A stretch of DNA of 64,000 nt, from assembly GCF_003052585.1 (NCBI RefSeq), contig NZ_QASN01000008.1, positions 55,622 to 119,621 on the forward strand, read 5' to 3'. Of the stretch, positions 19,591 through 29,268 are shown piece after piece; within the stretch, counting starts at the first letter, position 1; each line of letters begins with the position of its first letter. The notes under the pieces were generated by a model. The model was given only the letters and a program-made list of their open reading frames with translations, had not been told where the DNA came from and searched no databases. The DNA is from Pseudomonas mangrovi (GTDB lineage: Bacteria; Pseudomonadota; Gammaproteobacteria; Pseudomonadales; Pseudomonadaceae). The translations under genes and the position numbers were made by a program.

Positions 19591-22425
19591 ATGGACAAGA
19601 CCTACCAACCCCACGACATCGAATCCCGTTGGTACGCCGAATGGGAGTCGAAGAACTACTTCGCGCCCCAGGGTAGCGGTGAGCCCTACACCATCATGAT
19701 CCCGCCGCCGAACGTCACCGGCAGCCTGCACATGGGTCATGGCTTCAACAACGCGATCATGGATGCACTGATCCGCTTCCGTCGTATGCAGGGCCGCAAC
19801 ACCCTGTGGCAACCGGGCACTGACCACGCCGGCATCGCCACCCAGATGGTGGTGGAACGTCAACTCGGCGCCCAGGGCGTCTCCCGGCATGACCTGGGTC
19901 GCGACAAGTTCCTGGAAAAGGTCTGGGAGTGGAAGGAGCAGTCCGGCGGCACCATCACCCGGCAAATCCGTCGCCTGGGCAGCTCGGTGGACTGGTCGCG
20001 CGAGCGCTTCACCATGGACGACGGCCTCTCCGAAGCGGTCAAGGAAGCTTTCGTCCGTCTGCATGAAGACGGCCTGATCTACCGCGGCAAGCGCCTGGTC
20101 AACTGGGACACCAAGCTGCACACCGCCATCTCCGACCTGGAGGTGGAAAACCACGACGAGAAAGGCCACCTCTGGAACCTGCGCTATCCGCTGGCGGACG
20201 GCGCGAAGACCGCCGAAGGCCTGGACTACCTGGTGGTCGCCACCACCCGCCCGGAAACCATGCTCGGCGACGCCGCCGTGGCGGTGCACCCCGAGGACGA
20301 ACGCTACCAGGCGCTCATCGGCCGCCATGTGCTGCTGCCGCTGGTGGGCCGCCTGATCCCGATCGTCGCCGACGACTACGTCGACCGCGAGTTCGGCACC
20401 GGCTGCGTGAAGATCACCCCGGCCCACGACTTCAACGACTATGAGGTCGGCAAGCGCCACCACCTGCCGCTGATCAACATTTTCGACAAGAACGCTGCTG
20501 TTCTGGAGAAGGCCCAGGTCTTCAACCTCGACGGCAGCCTCAACGACCGCGTCGACGCCAACCTGCCGAGCGCCTACGCGCACATGGATCGCTTCGCCGC
20601 GCGCAAGGCCATCGTCGCCGACTTCGACGGCATGGGCCTGCTCGAAAGCATCGATGACCACGCGCTCAAGGTGCCCAAGGGCGATCGCTCCGGCACCGTC
20701 ATCGAGCCCTGGCTGACCGATCAGTGGTACGTCTCGACCAAACCGCTGGCTGAAAAAGCCATTGCCGTGGTTGAGAGCGGCGAGATCCAGTTCGTGCCCA
20801 AGCAGTACGAGAACATGTACTTCAGCTGGATGCGCGACATCCAGGACTGGTGCATCAGCCGCCAGCTCTGGTGGGGCCACCGTATTCCCGCCTGGTACGA
20901 CGAAGCCGGCAACGTCTACGTCGGCCGTGACGAGGCCGAGGTGCGCGGCAAGTACAACATCCGCAACGACGAGCCGCTGCGCCAGGACGAAGACGTGCTC
21001 GACACCTGGTTCAGCTCCGGGCTGTGGACCTTCTCCACCCTCGGCTGGCCCGAGCAGACCGACTTCCTCAAGACCTTCCATCCCACCGACGTGCTGGTCA
21101 CTGGTTTCGACATCATCTTCTTCTGGGTCGCCCGGATGATCATGATGAGCACCCACCTGACCGGGCAGATCCCGTTCAAGACCGTCTACGTCCACGGTCT
21201 GGTGCGCGACGGCCAGGGCCAGAAGATGTCCAAGTCCAAGGGCAACGTGCTCGACCCACTGGACATCGTCGACGGCATCACCCTCGACGAACTGCTGGAA
21301 AAACGCACCAGCGGCATGATGCAGCCCAAGCTCGCCGAGAAGATCGCCAAGCAGACCCGCGCCGAGTTCGCCGACGGCATCGCCAGCTACGGGACCGACG
21401 CCCTGCGCTTCACCTTCTGCTCGCTGGCCTCCACCGGCCGCGACATCAAGTTCGACATGGGCCGCGTCGAGGGCTACCGCAACTTCTGCAACAAGCTGTG
21501 GAACGCCACCAACTTCGTACTGGAAAACACCGACGGCAAGGACTGCGGGCAGCATGGCGGCGATAGCGAGCTGTCGCCGGTCGACCGCTGGATCATCTCC
21601 GCGCTGCAGCGCGCCGAGCAGGAAGTCACCCGCCAGCTCGACGCCTTCCGCTTCGACCTGGCCGCCCAGGCACTCTATGAGTTCGTCTGGGACGAGTACT
21701 GCGCCTGGTACCTGGAGCTGGTCAAACCGCTGCTCTGGGATGAAACCGCCAGTGCCGAACGCCAGCGTGGCACCCGCCGTACCCTGGTGCGCGTGCTGGA
21801 GGCCATCCTGCGCCTGGCGCACCCGTTCATGCCCTTCATCACCGAAGAGATCTGGCAGCGCATCAAAGGTCTGGCCGGCAAGGAAGGCGCCACCATCATG
21901 CTGCAGCCCTGGCCGCAGGCGGACCTGGAACGCATCGACGGCGAAGCCGAAGACGACATCGCCTGGGTCAAGGAAGTCATGCTCGGCGTCCGCCAGATCC
22001 GTGGCGAGATGAAACTGTCGATGGCCAAGCGCATCGACGTGGTCCTGGCCAACGCATCGAGCTCCGACCAGCGCCGTCTGGCCGACTTCGAGCCGCTGCT
22101 GGCCAAGCTGGCCAAGCTCGAATCGGTGCGCGTGCTCGCCGCAGGCGAAGAAGCCCCACTGGCCGCCACCGCCCTGGTCGGCGACATGCAGGTCCTGGTG
22201 CCGATGGCCGGGCTGATCGACAAGGACGCCGAACTCGCCCGCCTGGACAAGGAAATCCAGCGCCTGCAAGGCGAAGTGGCGCGGGTCGGCGGCAAGCTGG
22301 CCAACGAAGGCTTCGTCGCCAAGGCCCCGGCCGAAGTGCTGGACAAGGAACGCGCCAAACTCGCCGAAGCCGAGCAGGCAGTCAGCCAGCTGGCGGAGCA
22401 GCGCGCGCGGATCGCCGCGCTGTAA
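19591..22425 (+). CDS. valS: Valyl-tRNA synthetase
   Basis: Class I aminoacyl-tRNA synthetase charging tRNA-Val, with an editing domain that removes Thr and other misacylated products. The 944-residue protein has the HIGH-type motif [15 protein letters not shown] near the N-terminus, the KMSKS motif [10 protein letters not shown] at about residue 550, an editing domain between ([22 protein letters not shown]), and a C-terminal coiled-coil arm ([20 protein letters not shown]). The ATG at 19591 ([14 protein letters not shown]) is preferred to an upstream in-frame TTG. Confidence 0.98.
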   Translation: MDKTYQPHDIESRWYAEWESKNYFAPQGSGEPYTIMIPPPNVTGSLHMGHGFNNAIMDALIRFRRMQGRNTLWQPGTDHAGIATQMVVERQLGAQGVSRHDLGRDKFLEKVWEWKEQSGGTITRQIRRLGSSVDWSRERFTMDDGLSEAVKEAFVRLHEDGLIYRGKRLVNWDTKLHTAISDLEVENHDEKGHLWNLRYPLADGAKTAEGLDYLVVATTRPETMLGDAAVAVHPEDERYQALIGRHVLLPLVGRLIPIVADDYVDREFGTGCVKITPAHDFNDYEVGKRHHLPLINIFDKNAAVLEKAQVFNLDGSLNDRVDANLPSAYAHMDRFAARKAIVADFDGMGLLESIDDHALKVPKGDRSGTVIEPWLTDQWYVSTKPLAEKAIAVVESGEIQFVPKQYENMYFSWMRDIQDWCISRQLWWGHRIPAWYDEAGNVYVGRDEAEVRGKYNIRNDEPLRQDEDVLDTWFSSGLWTFSTLGWPEQTDFLKTFHPTDVLVTGFDIIFFWVARMIMMSTHLTGQIPFKTVYVHGLVRDGQGQKMSKSKGNVLDPLDIVDGITLDELLEKRTSGMMQPKLAEKIAKQTRAEFADGIASYGTDALRFTFCSLASTGRDIKFDMGRVEGYRNFCNKLWNATNFVLENTDGKDCGQHGGDSELSPVDRWIISALQRAEQEVTRQLDAFRFDLAAQALYEFVWDEYCAWYLELVKPLLWDETASAERQRGTRRTLVRVLEAILRLAHPFMPFITEEIWQRIKGLAGKEGATIMLQPWPQADLERIDGEAEDDIAWVKEVMLGVRQIRGEMKLSMAKRIDVVLANASSSDQRRLADFEPLLAKLAKLESVRVLAAGEEAPLAATALVGDMQVLVPMAGLIDKDAELARLDKEIQRLQGEVARVGGKLANEGFVAKAPAEVLDKERAKLAEAEQAVSQLAEQRARIAAL

Positions 22426-22440
22426 TGTCGTAGCAGCCGG

Positions 22441-22476
22441 CCCCTGTCAGGGTTTTCCCAGCGACCCTGACAGGGG
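22441..22476 (+). terminator. Hairpin after valS
   Basis: A perfect 13-bp stem cccctgtcagggt / accctgacagggg with a 10-base loop lies 16 bases after the valS stop. There is no T-run, so termination may be weak or the hairpin may protect the 3' end. Confidence 0.6.
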
Positions 22477-22584
22477 GCCTAGCCAGGGTGATGACCGCTT
22501 GGACGCCGCCCGCCTGATCGGGTGATTGCCAAAAGCCATCATTCATCGTTAGGCTCGGCTACCTTCTGCAAAAGGACTTGCGCA

Positions 22585-23121
22585 GTGTCCCCGCGCCACC
22601 ACCCACCATGTTTGCCTGAGACGACAGATTCCGCTGCTTGCGAACCGGCGCCACCGGTGGTCGCCGGGGAGCTCGTCTATGCCGACGGCAGCGACCTGTC
22701 CGCCACCTGCCTGACCTGTGACGCCCCCGAGATAGTCGAGACCAGGGACGTGCTTCTCGAATGGGCGCCGCTCTGGGCCAGCTACCTCAAGGCGACGGGG
22801 GTGCTCGGCTTTTTCTACCGGATGAAAGTCCAACGGGCCCACCTGCGCGTCGCCTACTGCGCAAAGCACCGCACAAGGCCCCTGGCCAGGCGCCTGCTCG
22901 CTTACTCCGTGCTACTGCTGGCGGCGGCCCTTCTGGCCATCGGACATGACCTTCAGCACGTGCCCCTGATGCTCTCAGGTGTGGTGCTGTTGTTCGTCTT
23001 TCTAGGCCTGGTCAGCTCCGACAGTCGACCTAGGCCCTTACGCATCCAGAACGGCCTCGTCTACCTGGCACCCCGATCACGCCGCGCGCCATCGCCCCCC
23101 ACTGCACGGAACAGGGACTGA
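22585..23121 (+). CDS. Hypothetical membrane protein with N-terminal CxxC motif
   Basis: About 178 residues. The N-terminal half is soluble with ATCLTCDAPEIVETRD (CxxC), followed by a short stretch rich in aromatic residues and two close membrane helices (LLAYSVLLLAAALLAIG and LMLSGVVLLFVFLGLVS). The C-terminus is basic. A GTG at 22585 with AGGA 9 bases upstream is my preferred start; a GTG at 22522 is possible. It heads a run of seven poorly known genes. No family recognised. Confidence 0.6.
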   Translation: MSPRHHPPCLPETTDSAACEPAPPVVAGELVYADGSDLSATCLTCDAPEIVETRDVLLEWAPLWASYLKATGVLGFFYRMKVQRAHLRVAYCAKHRTRPLARRLLAYSVLLLAAALLAIGHDLQHVPLMLSGVVLLFVFLGLVSSDSRPRPLRIQNGLVYLAPRSRRAPSPPTARNRD

Positions 23122-23123
23122 CC

Positions 23124-23816
23124 ATGCACCCGACGATCGCTCATTTCATCATGCTCGGCGCCTTCATGCTCGGGGCGAAATTTTTCGGCTTTCTGGCAAA
23201 ACGTCCGGTCGACGGCGCATTCGGCTATCTGGTCACCACGGGTGCGGTGGTGCTAATCGGCGTCCTCCAGATCTTCAATCCGGACGTAGTACCCAGCAAC
23301 GAACGAGCCTATGTGCTCGGCGCCCTGACAGCGGCCTTGGCCCTGCCCGTGGGTCTGGCCCTGTATCTGTCCATTCGTCACAACGCGCGGCGCCGTGCAG
23401 CGCTCATCAATCCACCATCGCCGCACATCTCCGCCACCTCGCCCGCCGAAGCCCCGCCAGAGCCATCAGCGAGCGTTACCGCGCCCCCGCTGAAAGCGCC
23501 CTGGTACTTGCCGCTGCTGATGCTCGGATGGCAACTGCGCGGCTTCTGGAATGGCCGCAAGAGCCTCGCCGCGGCTTTCTGGGGCTTGGGAGTGGTAGGC
23601 ACTTTGGTGATGTTCCTCATGGTCGTCAGCGCTGCGGACAACGACGTGGCGCTGCTTTTGCTGCTGCCGCTGTTCAGCGCCCACCTTGTGATCACGATAA
23701 AAGCCATCTGGGCATGCTCGGCCAATACCAGACACAAGGTGTTCGGTGATATCGCCAAAACCCTACTGGTCCTTTTCCCCGTTGTCGCAGTGCTGCGTTA
23801 CCTCGGCCTGCTCTGA
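23124..23816 (+). CDS. Hypothetical polytopic membrane protein
   Basis: A 230-residue protein starting 2 bases after the preceding stop, so probably translated with it. It has about six hydrophobic segments: three in the first 85 residues (FIMLGAFMLGAKFFGFL, LVTTGAVVLIGVLQIF, ALTAALALPVGLALYL), a Pro/Ala/Ser-rich linker, then three more in the C-terminal half. No catalytic motif or family is recognised. With the upstream gene it may form a membrane complex. Confidence 0.7.
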   Translation: MHPTIAHFIMLGAFMLGAKFFGFLAKRPVDGAFGYLVTTGAVVLIGVLQIFNPDVVPSNERAYVLGALTAALALPVGLALYLSIRHNARRRAALINPPSPHISATSPAEAPPEPSASVTAPPLKAPWYLPLLMLGWQLRGFWNGRKSLAAAFWGLGVVGTLVMFLMVVSAADNDVALLLLLPLFSAHLVITIKAIWACSANTRHKVFGDIAKTLLVLFPVVAVLRYLGLL

Positions 23817-23888
23817 GCAACCTAGGCAGCAGGATGCAGCGCGCAAACTTCAGTTCCACCCAAGCCAACCCCTACAAGAAGAAAGACC

Positions 23889-24530
23889 ATGACCAGAACC
23901 ATACCCCTGCTCCTGCTGCTCGCGACCGTGTTGAACCTGACTGGCTGCATCAGCTTCCGCGCCAACGAGTTGCCCACGGCACGTTTCGACAGCAGCCAAC
24001 CAGCGGCCGCGCAGAAGACCAAGGTGTACAGCCAGTGGTATTCGCAGCACAGTCAGAAGCGCTGGGACAGCAGCAATGCAACGCCCAACCAGTACATCCA
24101 GCAGCGCTTCGACCGAGCGCTGGACGAGTCCAATTGCTGCACCCTGGTAAACAACGCGGAGCTGGCTGACGTAGAGCTGAAGGGCATCGCCTACAGCGAG
24201 CCCAATCCCGCAGCCGGCATTGCCGCCGTGATCTCCGGCTTCACCTTTGGGGCAATCCCCTGCTGGGCAACCAGCAAGGTGGACCTGAGCGCTACCGCGA
24301 GGAATGGCGCCAATGAGCGCACCTACGAGCTGCGCGACTCGGCCACCATGGTGGTCTGGCTGCCGCTGATCGTGGCCATGCCCTTCAGCGAAAACCCGAT
24401 TAAGGCCGAGGCAGAGATCGATGCCAATGCTTACCGCACTCTGATAGTCAGGATGCAACAGGACGGCCTGCTCAAGGCTCGTCCCAGCGCCTCGCAGAAC
24501 GCGCAGAGCGCTCCGATCACAACACCATGA
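23889..24530 (+). CDS. Putative lipoprotein
   Basis: 213 residues with a lipoprotein signal: MTRTIPLLLLLATVLNLTGC, giving a lipobox LTGC with Cys20. After the signal it is soluble, with a conserved-looking middle (DVELKGIAYSEPNP) and one hydrophobic segment (AGIAAVISGFTFGAIPCW). Its C-terminal half (NERTYELRDSATMVVWLPLI) resembles in layout the last gene of this cluster (25857-26465), suggesting distant paralogues. aagaaag precedes the ATG. Function unknown. Confidence 0.72.
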   Translation: MTRTIPLLLLLATVLNLTGCISFRANELPTARFDSSQPAAAQKTKVYSQWYSQHSQKRWDSSNATPNQYIQQRFDRALDESNCCTLVNNAELADVELKGIAYSEPNPAAGIAAVISGFTFGAIPCWATSKVDLSATARNGANERTYELRDSATMVVWLPLIVAMPFSENPIKAEAEIDANAYRTLIVRMQQDGLLKARPSASQNAQSAPITTP

Positions 24531-24746
24531 ACCCAGCGCGCCTGCTGGCTCAGCCAGCGGATCGTCAGCGGGCGCTGCGCCACGCCAGTCAAGGGGTGCG
24601 TAGGCGCGCGGGCGGGGGCGTACCGACAACCGCTCTGCCCGACGATCACCCTTCATTGCTCCATCAGGAATTCATTTTTCGGCAAACGGACAGCCCTTCC
24701 GGCGTCCGCCCGATGTACTGCGGTAGTTGATCAATCAGGAGCTTGC

Positions 24747-25094
24747 ATGAAAGGAATACACAAAAGGGCGTCAATTATGGCCGCGCTGGGGGCGGCCACG
24801 CTGCTGGGAGGCTGCGCCTCCGGTTTTACCACCGTAGCGCCTACACCGCCCGCTGAGCACTCGACTCTCGGTTCGGCACGCGGCTCTGCGTGCGGCAGCC
24901 TGGGCGTCATCGCCACGGCGTACAACTTCGTTCCGATGGGCCTCAACTCCCGCGTCGAGCGTGCCTACGCCGACGCACTCGGCAGCGTTCCCGGTGCCAC
25001 GTCGCTGACCAACGTCACCATGCAGGAAGACTGGTACTGGTGGGTCATCGGCACCGCCCGTTGCGTCACCATCACCGGGGAGGCCGTGAAATGA
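24747..25094 (+). CDS. Small putative lipoprotein, tandem paralogue 1
   Basis: 115 residues with signal MKGIHKRASIMAALGAATLL and lipobox LGGC. The mature part contains SACGSLGVIATAYNFVPMG, NSRVERAYADAL and EDWYWWVIGTARCVTITGE. The same pattern (ACG..., N-R-x-x-RAY, GA-x-x-x-T-x-V, E-x-W, GT-x-x-C) recurs in the next gene, with which it overlaps as ATGA, so the two are a tandem duplication. The fold may be of the TRL-like lipoprotein type; this is tentative. CAGGAG precedes the ATG. Confidence 0.75.
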   Translation: MKGIHKRASIMAALGAATLLGGCASGFTTVAPTPPAEHSTLGSARGSACGSLGVIATAYNFVPMGLNSRVERAYADALGSVPGATSLTNVTMQEDWYWWVIGTARCVTITGEAVK

Positions 25095-25423
25095 GAAATG
25101 CACTTAAAGCTCTGAGCGTCATCACCGCCACCGCCCTTCTGAGCGCCTGCGCAGGTACGCCCGTGCCTCTGGGCTCGCGTGTCACCGACGTGGTGCCCAC
25201 AGGCGAAGGCCGCACCATCTCGGCTGAAGCCTGCGGCTTCCAGCTGTTGCTCTTGCTTCCGCTGGGCGTGAACGACCGTATGGCACGGGCCTATGGCTCC
25301 CTGAAAAATCAGGCCGGCGACGCGTTCATTACCGACGTGAAGGTAGAGGAGCGCTGGACCTACGGTTTCGTGGGCACCTCCTACTGCACCGCCCTGCAAG
25401 CCAAGGCAATACAGGCGAAGTAA
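25091..25423 (+). CDS. Small putative lipoprotein, tandem paralogue 2
   Basis: 110 residues, signal MRNALKALSVITATALLSAC with lipobox LSAC. The mature part contains EACGFQLLLLLPLGVNDRMA, RAYGSLKNQAGDAFITDVKV and EERWTYGFVGTSYCTA, aligning with the preceding gene. The start codon overlaps the upstream stop (ATGA), so translation is probably coupled and the two products made in similar amounts. Function unknown. Confidence 0.75.
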   Translation: MRNALKALSVITATALLSACAGTPVPLGSRVTDVVPTGEGRTISAEACGFQLLLLLPLGVNDRMARAYGSLKNQAGDAFITDVKVEERWTYGFVGTSYCTALQAKAIQAK

Positions 25424-25542
25424 GCGACGCAGGTCCGGCCCTGCCAGTCAGGCCGGACCCTCGAAATCCCTTCAAAAAGGCGACGGGCAGTTTTTGCCGC
25501 AGACTGCCGAAGTTGCCACCCAGGCACAGCGAGGTATCCACG

Positions 25543-25854
25543 ATGAAAGCCAAGCTCATCCTACTGGGCCTGCTGACAGGCCTGACGGCCTGCGCACCGC
25601 CCGGCGCAAATGTGGTGTACCGCCAGGAAGGCAATGTCTCCAAACAAGGCTACACGCATGTCAGCGGTGTGGCCGAGCGCCGCAGCGCCACCGAAGACGC
25701 CATCAGCCTGATAGCCGGCTCCGCGGGCTACGCTTATGGCCACGCGGCCACAGGGGGAACCATGAGTACCCTGAACACATCCGCAGCCATTGAAAGCGCG
25801 TCCAGCACGCTGAACCCACCCCAGGAAAAAACTTTGGACGACAAGGCTGAGTGA
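25543..25854 (+). CDS. Small putative lipoprotein
   Basis: 103 residues with signal MKAKLILLGLLTGLTAC and lipobox LTAC. The rest is Ala/Ser/Thr-rich with a glycine-rich stretch (LIAGSAGYAYGHAATGG) and no clear domain. The ATG at 25543 is chosen because it begins a classic lipoprotein signal; the frame extends 10 codons further upstream. It sits 2 bases before the next gene. Confidence 0.7.
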   Translation: MKAKLILLGLLTGLTACAPPGANVVYRQEGNVSKQGYTHVSGVAERRSATEDAISLIAGSAGYAYGHAATGGTMSTLNTSAAIESASSTLNPPQEKTLDDKAE

Positions 25855-25856
25855 CG

Positions 25857-26465
25857 ATGAATTTCTACCGGAACAAGCTCATCCTGACCCTCAGCGCAGC
25901 CATCCTGCTCAGCGGCTGCACCTTCTCCACCCACATCGACAAGAATCGCTACTGGCAAATGCAGGAAAACATCACGCCCCTGCCCAGGGTCAGTGTCGAA
26001 GGGAGCGACGGCTACGTGCGCTATCCCGAGATATTTCGCCAGAAACAGCTTTTCCAGGACGTGGTGCCCAAGGAGAACGCGACCATTTCGGTCGACGTCA
26101 GGAGCTACTCCAGCGGCGCTCCCAACCTGGTATCGGCCTTTTCATGGCTAATCGTTTCCGGCTGCTCCGGCTATCTGATTCCGTACCGCGGCGACAACGT
26201 CCGCCACGCGGACTTCAACCTGTACGTGGACGGGCAACTGACCAAGACCTACAAGTACGACGACATCAAATCCACCTGGATATGGTTCTTCGCCTTCCCG
26301 CTCATGAAACCGGAAAACGACGAATACTTTGTCGAAGAGCTGATCGCAGACCAGTTCGTCAATTCGTTCATCATCGATCTGCTGAAAGACCGGGAGATGC
26401 TGGAAAAGATACAGCTGTCCCAGACGAACACGGAGGCGGCGACCAAGGCGCGAGAACCGCTTTAG
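25857..26465 (+). CDS. Putative lipoprotein
   Basis: 202 residues, signal MNFYRNKLILTLSAAILLSG and lipobox LSGC. The mature part includes NRYWQMQENITPLPRVSVEG, a hydrophobic stretch around SAFSWLIVSGCSGYLIPYRG, and DGQLTKTYKYDDIKSTWIWF, which resembles the layout of the lipoprotein at 23889-24530. A GTG 6 bases upstream is an alternative start. It ends the cluster. Function unknown. Confidence 0.72.
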   Translation: MNFYRNKLILTLSAAILLSGCTFSTHIDKNRYWQMQENITPLPRVSVEGSDGYVRYPEIFRQKQLFQDVVPKENATISVDVRSYSSGAPNLVSAFSWLIVSGCSGYLIPYRGDNVRHADFNLYVDGQLTKTYKYDDIKSTWIWFFAFPLMKPENDEYFVEELIADQFVNSFIIDLLKDREMLEKIQLSQTNTEAATKAREPL

Positions 26466-26513
26466 CCGCGTTGAACGACAGCAAGTCAATCCTTTTCCGT
26501 ACCGGACGCGCCC

Positions 26514-26535
26514 GGCTCCAGAGCGCTCTGGAGCC
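26514..26535. repeat. Perfect 22-bp palindrome after the lipoprotein cluster
   Basis: ggctccagagc followed by its exact reverse complement gctctggagcc, 49 bases after the last lipoprotein gene. It has no T-run. It may be a weak transcription end or a protein-binding site. The rest of the 324-base gap to the nitroreductase stop holds no supported gene. Confidence 0.5.
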
Positions 26536-26789
26536 CGCCGCGCGCCAAACGTCTCGATAAAATCGCAGCGCGACTGTGAACGGCTGCCAGGTCCGCCGCC
26601 GCACCGAGCGCGCGGCTGGAAGCCCTGTCCGGTTGCGCTTCCCGCTGAGGTGCTATGCCCCCATTGACGTGACCTTGAGAGGCCCTCGCACCAGGGAGGA
26701 TCGATCATGCAACGCATCGACTCATGCGCGCCGAGGCAGACCATTTCCTTGCCTCATTGCAGGTATACGGCCTGATAGCAGCCGGCGTC

Positions 26790-27485
26790 TCACTCCGCGC
26801 CAACAGCCTCATCGGCAAACCCGACAAACCTCGCCACCTCATTCACTGAACGACGCCTGGACACCACCGCGTTCGCCGGAAACTCGTCGTCCGGATAGCC
26901 CACGGCGACGCAGATCATGATGACCTGGTCATCCGGGATCTGCGCATGCTTGCGCACCACCGGCGAGTGCATGATTCCCTGGCTGTTCACCACGCAGCCC
27001 AGCCCACGGGACCAGGCCGCGTTCACCAGGCCATTCACCAGGGCGCCGCAGTCGAACTGGGCGATGTCACCGTCACGCAGCGCCTGATCGTAGGTCACCA
27101 CGACGGACACTGGCGCGTCGAACTGACGGAAGCCGCGCAGAATCCAGTCCTGGCGCTTTTCCTTGTCGTCCCGCGCGATGCCCATGGCCTGGAACAACTG
27201 CACGGCGATCTCGACCTGGCGCTGCCGGTGCTCGCCTTCATAGGCATCGGAACCACGAATGTCCCTAACCGGCGGCACCCCGGCGAGCATGCGCTCGGTG
27301 TTCTCGGCGCGAATGCGATCCAGCGGCTCACCCGTCAGCACGTGCAGGTGCCAGGGCTGCGTATTCATCGACGAAGGCGCCCGAGTGGCCAGGGCAATCA
27401 CCTCCTCAAGCACGCTGCGCGGGACCGGCTGCTGCCGAAACGCGCGAATACTGCGACGCCCAAACACGACTTCTGCGTAATCCAC
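26790..27485 (-). CDS. Nitroreductase family FMN-dependent oxidoreductase
   Basis: 231 residues of the NADH:flavin nitroreductase fold. The FMN-binding N-terminus FGRRSIRAFRQQPVPRSVLE, the PSSMNTQPWHLHVLTG motif and the C-terminal ICVAVGYPDDEFPAN are typical. It likely reduces nitro compounds, quinones or related electrophiles. The GTG at 27485 is chosen because AGGAG lies 7 bases upstream; the longer frame adds an Arg-rich tail without family similarity. It is a single gene. Confidence 0.9.
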   Translation of the reverse strand: MDYAEVVFGRRSIRAFRQQPVPRSVLEEVIALATRAPSSMNTQPWHLHVLTGEPLDRIRAENTERMLAGVPPVRDIRGSDAYEGEHRQRQVEIAVQLFQAMGIARDDKEKRQDWILRGFRQFDAPVSVVVTYDQALRDGDIAQFDCGALVNGLVNAAWSRGLGCVVNSQGIMHSPVVRKHAQIPDDQVIMICVAVGYPDDEFPANAVVSRRRSVNEVARFVGFADEAVGAE

Positions 27486-27866
27486 TCTCGAACTCCTAGA
27501 ACAGCGAAGCCGTAGGCGCAGCGCCCACGGTCGAATGCCCGAACTTATCATGCATCCGCCAGCATTCAGCCGAGTCTCCTCGACCGCTATGCGGCGCTAT
27601 CAAAACGGCTTATGAGAGCAGCAGGCAAAGCCATTGCGCCAAATCTGGCGGCGGGCCCTCCTGCTCGAGAGTTTTTGCGACATGGCGGTCGTCTTAGGTG
27701 ACGAACTTCCACCAACTTGCTGCCGCCTGGAGGGGGCTAACGGCCGCAAGAAAGCGCAGGTATCCGATCACCCCCAGCGAAGCACGGGAGCGATCAAAAC
27801 TCCTTTTCACGTTTGCCTGCTGGCGGAGTCGTACTGCCTGTCGTTACGGGGAAGGTCTAGCGCCCG
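27486..27866. other. Intergenic region, no supported gene
   Basis: About 380 bases between the nitroreductase start and the end of a small membrane protein gene. A plus-strand frame (27634-28026) crosses the next gene on the opposite strand and has no protein-like composition. I see no RNA gene, repeat or strong terminator here. Confidence 0.5.
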
Positions 27867-28085
27867 TCAGCCCTTGCGGCGCACCACCAGCAGCACCAGC
27901 CCAAGAGCGATGGCGCCGATGCCCAGCCAGTTGGGCAGGTTGACGGTTTCCTTTTCCTTCATCGAAAACTCCACCGGGCCGAGGCTGACGTCGTGGGTTT
28001 CCTTGGTGAAGCTGAAGCTGCCGTAGGCCAGCGCGGCCGCACCGGCAACGATCAGTGCGATGGCAAGAATTCGGATCGCGTTCAT
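27867..28085 (-). CDS. Small two-helix membrane protein
   Basis: 72 residues: one helix at the N-terminus (RILAIALIVAGAAALAYG), a short polar loop with SFTKETHDVSLGPVEFSMKE, and a second helix (WLGIGAIALGLVLLVV) ending RRKG. AAGGA precedes the ATG. Similar small proteins with a TKETH loop are common in proteobacteria but have no known function. Confidence 0.8.
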   Translation of the reverse strand: MNAIRILAIALIVAGAAALAYGSFSFTKETHDVSLGPVEFSMKEKETVNLPNWLGIGAIALGLVLLVVRRKG

Positions 28086-28233
28086 GGGTGTTCCTTCTTA
28101 TGAATGAATCGATGGTGAATCTGTGGCTCGGACAGCCGCTTCGCCTACAAGTGCAATCGAAACGCCATCACGCACCCAGAGCGGCGAGCGCGCCTCTCGG
28201 GATGATCCGCGGGGCCTCGGTGTAGCGTGGGGG

Positions 28234-29259
28234 TCAGTGGTCAATCAGCGGCAGCAGAACGACGAACTCGCTGCCCTTGCCATTGCCTTCGCTGCTGCCG
28301 GTCACGCTGCCACCGTGGGCGTTGACCAGCTCGCGTACCACCGTCAGGCCGATGCCCAGGCCAGCGCCGTTGAAACCGGCGGCGTGAACATCCTGCATGA
28401 ACGGCTCGAAGATGAACGGCAGTGCCTGGGCGGATATGCCGATGCCGGTGTCGCGGACGCTGATTTTCAGCATGCCGCTTGCCGCACTGACCGCGAGCCT
28501 GACACTGCCGCCTTCCGGCGTGTACTTGGCCGCGTTGCCCAGCAGGTTACCCAGCACCTGGGTGAGCCGCACCGGGTCGCCGTCCACCTGCAACTCGCCT
28601 GCCGGCAGCGTCCAGCTGAAGTCCAGGTGGCGCACCGTCATCGCCGGACGACAGACATCGATGGCCCGCTGGACGAGTTGCTGCATGTCGACGCGGCTGC
28701 GATCCAGGCGCAACTTGCCGGTGCTGCTGCGAGACACGTCGAGCAGATCGTCCACCAGCCGCGACATATGCTGCACCTGGCCTTCGATCAGCGCCTGCAT
28801 CCGCGGTAGCTCTTCGCTGGGAACGCGCGCCAGACGGCCGGCGATCATACTGATGGGCGTCAGCGGACTGCGCAGCTCATAGGCGACCAGGGTGAGAACG
28901 TTGCGTTGCCGCTCCAGCGCCTGCTCTGCGGCGGCCTGCAGGTCTTGCGCGCTGAGCGCGGCAATGACCAGTTGTTCGTTGGCCTCACGCATCTCCAGCA
29001 TCTGCCGCAGTTCTTCCTGGGTACGCCGGGGTTGTTCCGCATCGGCCTGCGCCAGCAGTATCGCCAGCACCAGTTGCTGATTGGCCTCGATCAGTTGCTC
29101 GAGATGCTGGTTATCCACGAGCTGTGCATTGGCCTCGCTCAACTCCCGCTTCAGCGCAGCCAGCGCCGCGCGCGCTTCAACGGTTTTCTGGCCGAGCAGG
29201 AAGAGTTCGCGAGCGACACTGGCCTTCTCGTCCTCGTTCTTGCCCTCGGCCCCGCTCAT
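28234..29259 (-). CDS. HisKA/HATPase histidine-kinase-like protein with Tyr in place of the phospho-acceptor His
   Basis: 341 residues with no membrane segment. A long N-terminal helical region (about 20-120, Gln/Glu/Ala-rich, probable coiled coil) is followed by the dimerisation helix and an ATPase domain with intact N box (LLGNAAKYTPEGG), G1 (DTGIGIS) and G2 (GAGLGIGLTVV). The H box, normally SHELRxPL, reads VAYELRSPLTPI: Tyr127 (codon TAT) replaces the His that would be phosphorylated. It starts 9 bases after the KaiC-like gene and is the last gene of that operon. No response regulator is adjacent. It may bind ATP and act as a partner protein rather than a phospho-donor. Confidence 0.9.
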   Translation of the reverse strand: MSGAEGKNEDEKASVARELFLLGQKTVEARAALAALKRELSEANAQLVDNQHLEQLIEANQQLVLAILLAQADAEQPRRTQEELRQMLEMREANEQLVIAALSAQDLQAAAEQALERQRNVLTLVAYELRSPLTPISMIAGRLARVPSEELPRMQALIEGQVQHMSRLVDDLLDVSRSSTGKLRLDRSRVDMQQLVQRAIDVCRPAMTVRHLDFSWTLPAGELQVDGDPVRLTQVLGNLLGNAAKYTPEGGSVRLAVSAASGMLKISVRDTGIGISAQALPFIFEPFMQDVHAAGFNGAGLGIGLTVVRELVNAHGGSVTGSSEGNGKGSEFVVLLPLIDH

Positions 29260-29268
29260 AAGCGTTGC

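Noticed and set aside
19393..22269. 958-codon open frame on the minus strand
   Set aside because: It is antisense to valS over its whole length and is an artefact of GC-rich codon usage; its product has shadow-type composition (Ala/Gly/Gln/His/Asp-rich, no domain).
26707..26775. Short plus-strand frames after an AGGAGG-like site
   Set aside because: A 22-codon frame and an overlapping 40-codon frame run into the convergent nitroreductase gene; no similarity seen.
27634..28026. 130-codon plus-strand frame
   Set aside because: It crosses the small membrane protein gene in antisense and has no protein-like features.
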